A stretch of DNA of 7,761 bases from Nitrososphaerota archaeon (GTDB lineage Archaea > Thermoproteota > Nitrososphaeria > Nitrososphaerales > Gagatemarchaeaceae): NCBI GenBank assembly GCA_005877225.1, contig VBPK01000085.1, positions 1-7,761 of the forward strand, written 5' to 3'. Below the pieces are notes generated by a model. The model was not told where the DNA came from. It saw only the letters and a list, made by a program, of their open reading frames with translations, and ran no database searches. The translations under genes and the position numbers were made by a program. Positions 5,821-7,761 of this stretch are shown here, one piece after another; position 1 is the first letter of the stretch; every line of letters begins with the position of its first letter.

Positions 5821-6610
5821 CAATCCCATCTCCAATGTACTGCGGTTGCCGCTTCTCCAGGAATGCCCTAAGCCCTTCTTTGGCGTCACGGCTCGACAGG
5901 ATTTTCGAATAGAGCTCACTCTCGAACGCGAGACCATCCTGCAGGCTCATGGAGAGAGCACTGTTTATCGCGCGTTTCGCTAGCTTCAATGCCATGGGAC
6001 TTTTCGACCTGACTCTCTCGCAGACCGAGAGCGCCTCCTCCATCAGCCTCTCCTTCTCGACCACGATGTTCACCAAGCCTAATCGAAGCGCCTCTTCAGC
6101 AGAGAGCAGCCCTCCAGTGTAGATCATCTCCTTCGCTTTTCTCACTCCTATCAGTCTGGGCAACCTCTGAGACCCTCCGCCACCGGGAATCAGTCCCACG
6201 TTCAGCTCTGTCTGTCCAAAACGCGCCTCCGAACTCGCAACAACGATATCGAGAACCAGGAGCAGCTCCAGCCCTCCACCGACCGCTGTGCCGTTGACCG
6301 CTCCCACCACCGGTTTGGGATAACTCTCGACGTATGTCAGGAAGGAACGCACAAACCCAGCATACTCCCGCGAAGCCTTGTTGTCCAGCGAAAGAAGATA
6401 TCTGATATCTGCCCCAGCGCTGAAGACCTCTCCCCGAGCCGTTAAGAGTAGGCACCTTATCTCCCGGTTCGACTCGTATGTCTCTAACACGCGCAAAATC
6501 TCCTTCCTCGTCTCCAGGTCCAGGATGTTAAGACGGTCGGGACGACTCAGTGTTATTGTCAGAATCGCATTCGATTCTTGTACCTCAATGTTTGCTTTGG
6601 CCTTGGGCAC
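5816..6610 (-). CDS. Enoyl-CoA hydratase / isomerase (crotonase family)
   Basis: This protein has 264 residues from GTG 6610, or 265 from TTG 6613 (numbers below use 265). The crotonase oxyanion-hole motifs are FSAGADI (64-70) and NGTAVGGGLEL (107-117). Both acids used by hydratases are present: Glu116 in GGGLEL and Glu136 in FGQTELNVGLIPGGGGSQRL, matching the two glutamates of rat mitochondrial hydratase. This supports hydration of trans-2-enoyl-CoA rather than only isomerase or dehalogenase activity. Length is normal for a single-domain crotonase. The start is awkward: the only in-frame starts are TTG 6613 and GTG 6610, and a stop lies two codons before the TTG. An out-of-frame ATG at 6620 opens an 11-codon frame over the same place. 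Its likely role is a beta-oxidation-like step for acyl-CoA made by the neighbouring catabolic enzymes; the partner is inferred. Confidence 0.94.
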   Translation of the reverse strand: MPKAKANIEVQESNAILTITLSRPDRLNILDLETRKEILRVLETYESNREIRCLLLTARGEVFSAGADIRYLLSLDNKASREYAGFVRSFLTYVESYPKPVVGAVNGTAVGGGLELLLVLDIVVASSEARFGQTELNVGLIPGGGGSQRLPRLIGVRKAKEMIYTGGLLSAEEALRLGLVNIVVEKERLMEEALSVCERVRSKSPMALKLAKRAINSALSMSLQDGLAFESELYSKILSSRDAKEGLRAFLEKRQPQYIGDGIG

Positions 6611-6637
6611 CAAGAGTCATAGGAGACAAAGGGAGAA

Positions 6638-6671
6638 AAGTCTTCTGTTGTTCACAAGTCTCCTGTTGTTC
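6638..6671. repeat. Two 16-base direct repeats with 18-base period
   Basis: AAGTCTTCTGTTGTTC (6638-6653) and AAGTCTCCTGTTGTTC (6656-6671) differ at one base. They lie just upstream of the start of the enoyl-CoA hydratase gene (read on the minus strand), so they could be regulator sites or simple duplication. Confidence 0.8.
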
Positions 6672-6686
6672 GGCTCTCAAGTTTAG

Positions 6687-6730
6687 GCCTCCGAGGAGCC
6701 TCCGAGGAGCCTCCGATGAACCTCTGTAAG
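6687..6730. repeat. 11-base tandem repeat, each unit holding a CCTC-N-GAGG dyad
   Basis: GCCTCCGAGGA occurs at 6687-6697 and 6698-6708, then GCCTCCGATGA at 6709-6719 and a decayed ACCTCTGTAAG at 6720-6730. The two intact units contain CCTC-C-GAGG, a short inverted repeat. One helical-turn spacing (11 bases) would place all units on one face of the DNA. It lies in the 230-base divergent spacer between the enoyl-CoA hydratase and the pilin-like gene. Confidence 0.8.
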
Positions 6731-6805
6731 ACTAGCTTTTGTAACCAGATCCCGGCCAAGCGAGTAAAGCGGCCGTTTCTTGTCTTGGAACGCCTGTTCT
6801 AGGCA

Positions 6806-6814
6806 TTAGAATTA
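6806..6814 (+). promoter_or_regulatory. Probable TATA-like element for the pilin-like gene
   Basis: TTAGAATTA is centred about 34 bases before ATG 6844. An AGGGG at 6831-6835, eight bases before the ATG, could also act as a Shine-Dalgarno sequence, so this gene may have a short leader with a ribosome site. Confidence 0.35.
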
Positions 6815-6843
6815 TCTCTATTCGGACCGTAGGGGTAGGTGGT

Positions 6844-7257
6844 ATGGGGAGGGACGTGTTCCCGGGAGAGCGTCTTCGAGGCGTTTCAACAACAACCGCT
6901 GCCTTCGCCCTCGTCCTTGTTACATTGGCGGCAATCGGGGTCTACTCGACCGTAGGCACCTCATTTCGTCCATCGAGCAATACTCCTACATGCGTTGGTA
7001 CCACTACTACCGTGACTGTACCATTGAACAGAACTTCAACGACAGTCCAGACGTGCTCCGTGACCCAAGTGGTTCTTGGTGCCGGAGGGTGCTACGAATA
7101 CGGCAACGGCAGCAGCCTCTGCGTCCGCGGAGCCCCAGCCAGTTCAGTTGCCGACTCGTACATCAATGGCACAATCATTGTGACCTATCCGGACGGCCAC
7201 AAGGTCACCTGCAATCCTGCACAGGGCCAAGGGCCCTGTATAATCGGGATTCCTTAG
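6844..7257 (+). CDS. Secreted or surface protein with an archaeal prepilin-like N-terminus, function unknown
   Basis: This is a 137-residue protein. The N-terminus MGRDVFPGERLRG is followed by VSTTTAAF and a hydrophobic stretch to about residue 34. This matches an archaeal class III (prepilin peptidase) signal: basic residue, glycine, cleavage, then VST and a helical core, as in archaeal pilins. Mature protein would begin at Val14. The remainder is Thr-rich (TTTTVTV, about 53-59) with six cysteines (50, 71, 83, 93, 123, 132), able to form three disulfides outside the cell, and three N-glycosylation sequons (NRT 62, NGS 88, NGT 108). Start ATG 6844 leaves a 13-residue leader, a normal length. 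No pilus-assembly genes are nearby, so it may be a minor pilin-like or membrane-anchored protein. An ordinary signal anchor is the alternative. Confidence 0.7.
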   Translation: MGRDVFPGERLRGVSTTTAAFALVLVTLAAIGVYSTVGTSFRPSSNTPTCVGTTTTVTVPLNRTSTTVQTCSVTQVVLGAGGCYEYGNGSSLCVRGAPASSVADSYINGTIIVTYPDGHKVTCNPAQGQGPCIIGIP

Positions 7258-7352
7258 GAGCAGCGGAAAACGAATCTCATGTAAACCTGCAGTAGCCTCT
7301 CGTACCTCGTGGCCACCATCCTGAACGCCTTGATCCATCTAAGAAGAACTCT
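7254..7352 (-). pseudogene. C-terminal remnant of an IS5-like DDE transposase
   Basis: A minus-strand frame of 32 codons after a stop reads RVLLRWIKAF, then RMVATRYERLLQVYMRF, and ends at a stop (TTA 7254-7256 in reverse). The pattern F/L-RWIK-x-FR-x-VATRYE-x-L, about 20 residues before the end, is characteristic of the end of IS5-type transposases (recognised from memory). Upstream, at 7353, the frame is closed by TGA and I cannot find the DDE catalytic part. It slightly overlaps the stop region of the pilin-like gene. It is a decayed fragment, not a mobile element. Confidence 0.5.
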
Positions 7353-7551
7353 TCACAGTGCCCAGTGAATCGTGCAGGCGAAGCAGATTGTATATCGGCT
7401 GTTTCGCAACTTTGCACAGGTCATAAATCGACAGTTGCCAGAGCTGAAGATCTCACTAAATCCGACACGACGCACCATCCAACGAAGACAGAGGTCTTCC
7501 TGTACACCCGCTCCTACCTGATGGAGAAACCATGCCCTCGACGGTTCTGAT
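7353..7551. other. Spacer with no recognisable gene
   Basis: About 200 bases separate the transposase remnant and the PIN-domain gene. A 61-codon plus-strand frame (7365-7550) has Cys/Thr-rich, non-protein-like composition and no recognisable motif. I see no tRNA, clear terminator or repeat here. It may be further decayed mobile-element DNA. Confidence 0.5.
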
Positions 7552-7761
7552 TCAAGAAAGCATTACTGCTTCTTCTACGCTCGCGAAGTGAGGGTCTCCC
7601 GTCAACACCTTGGCCCCGAGCTTCCTCGCAGCCGAGAGCACGAAGGAGTCAGCCAGACCAAAGTTGGAATGTTTTGATTTCATCTTAGCATGCAGGAGGC
7701 CCGCATCCTTCGATTCCTTCTCACTGAGCGCGAATATCTTTGAGTTGGTCATGATCGCGCT
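7552..7761 (-). CDS. PIN-domain protein (VapC-like ribonuclease), N-terminal half beyond window edge
   Basis: The minus strand is open from the right edge to a stop at 7552, 69 codons, with an internal ATG at 7752 that is unlikely to be the real start. The second half of a PIN domain is clear: AGLLHAKMKSKHSNFGLADSFVL followed by AARKLGAKVLTGDPHF. The acidic residues Asp35 (GLAD) and Asp53 (TGD), counted from the internal ATG, are the third and fourth acidic positions that bind Mg2+/Mn2+. The first Asp and the Glu should lie outside the window. PIN proteins of this type are usually toxin RNases of VapBC toxin-antitoxin pairs, and the antitoxin would be expected upstream, to the right. A standalone PIN RNase cannot be excluded. 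Confidence 0.85.
   Translation of the reverse strand, partial: SAIMTNSKIFALSEKESKDAGLLHAKMKSKHSNFGLADSFVLSAARKLGAKVLTGDPHFASVEEAVMLS

Noticed and set aside
5581..5937. 118-codon minus-strand frame across the membrane protein end and hydratase end
   Set aside because: It overlaps two supported genes and is Arg/Ser-rich with no motif.
6687..6730. CRISPR array
   Set aside because: The 11-base units are directly adjacent with no spacers, and there are too few of them.
7144..7338. 64-codon minus-strand frame after and within the pilin-like gene
   Set aside because: It is a different frame from the transposase-like remnant and shows no family signature.
7365..7550. 61-codon plus-strand frame
   Set aside because: No homology signal, no promoter or ribosome site, and odd composition; treated as spacer.

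Overview
The window reads as archaeal chromosome, moderately GC-rich. The archaeal call is inference from two things seen. One predicted surface protein has a prepilin-type N-terminus typical of archaeal pilins (LRG|VSTT, then a hydrophobic stretch). Several genes also have an A/T-rich TATA-like element about 26-35 bases before the start codon and little or no Shine-Dalgarno sequence, as expected for leaderless or short-leader archaeal transcripts. The lineage cannot be fixed; a member of the Thermoproteota/TACK group is plausible.

Layout. Bases 1-816 (-) hold a CoxM-type FAD subunit of a molybdenum hydroxylase, cut by the left edge. Divergent from it, 955-1956 (+) encodes a fumarylacetoacetate hydrolase (FAH) family enzyme. 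A 15-codon reading frame (2036-2083) then ends in an ATGA overlap with the start of a short-chain dehydrogenase (2080-2925, +). On the other strand, 2956-3671 holds a cyclase/kynurenine-formamidase family gene broken into two frames joined by TAATG, with a missing middle segment and a lost metal ligand. Divergent from it is an HMGL-like / homocitrate-isopropylmalate synthase family gene (3815-5062, +), preceded by nested inverted repeats. Next come a four-helix membrane protein (5251-5661, +), an enoyl-CoA hydratase (5816-6610, -), a repeat-rich spacer, the pilin-like secreted protein (6844-7257, +), a short transposase remnant (7254-7352, -) and the C-terminal half of a PIN-domain protein cut by the right edge (7552-7761, -).

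How the genes may work together. The Mo-hydroxylase FAD subunit, FAH enzyme, SDR, cyclase, HMGL-like enzyme and enoyl-CoA hydratase are all families used in breaking down aromatic, heterocyclic or branched organic acids: hydroxylation, ring or amide opening, oxidation, C-C bond lysis or condensation, and acyl-CoA hydration. Their clustering suggests a catabolic island, but they are transcribed in both directions and no substrate can be read from the sequence. The right-hand 2 kb looks like a more plastic region, with tandem repeats, a transposase scrap and a PIN toxin-like gene. I found no tRNA, rRNA or CRISPR array.
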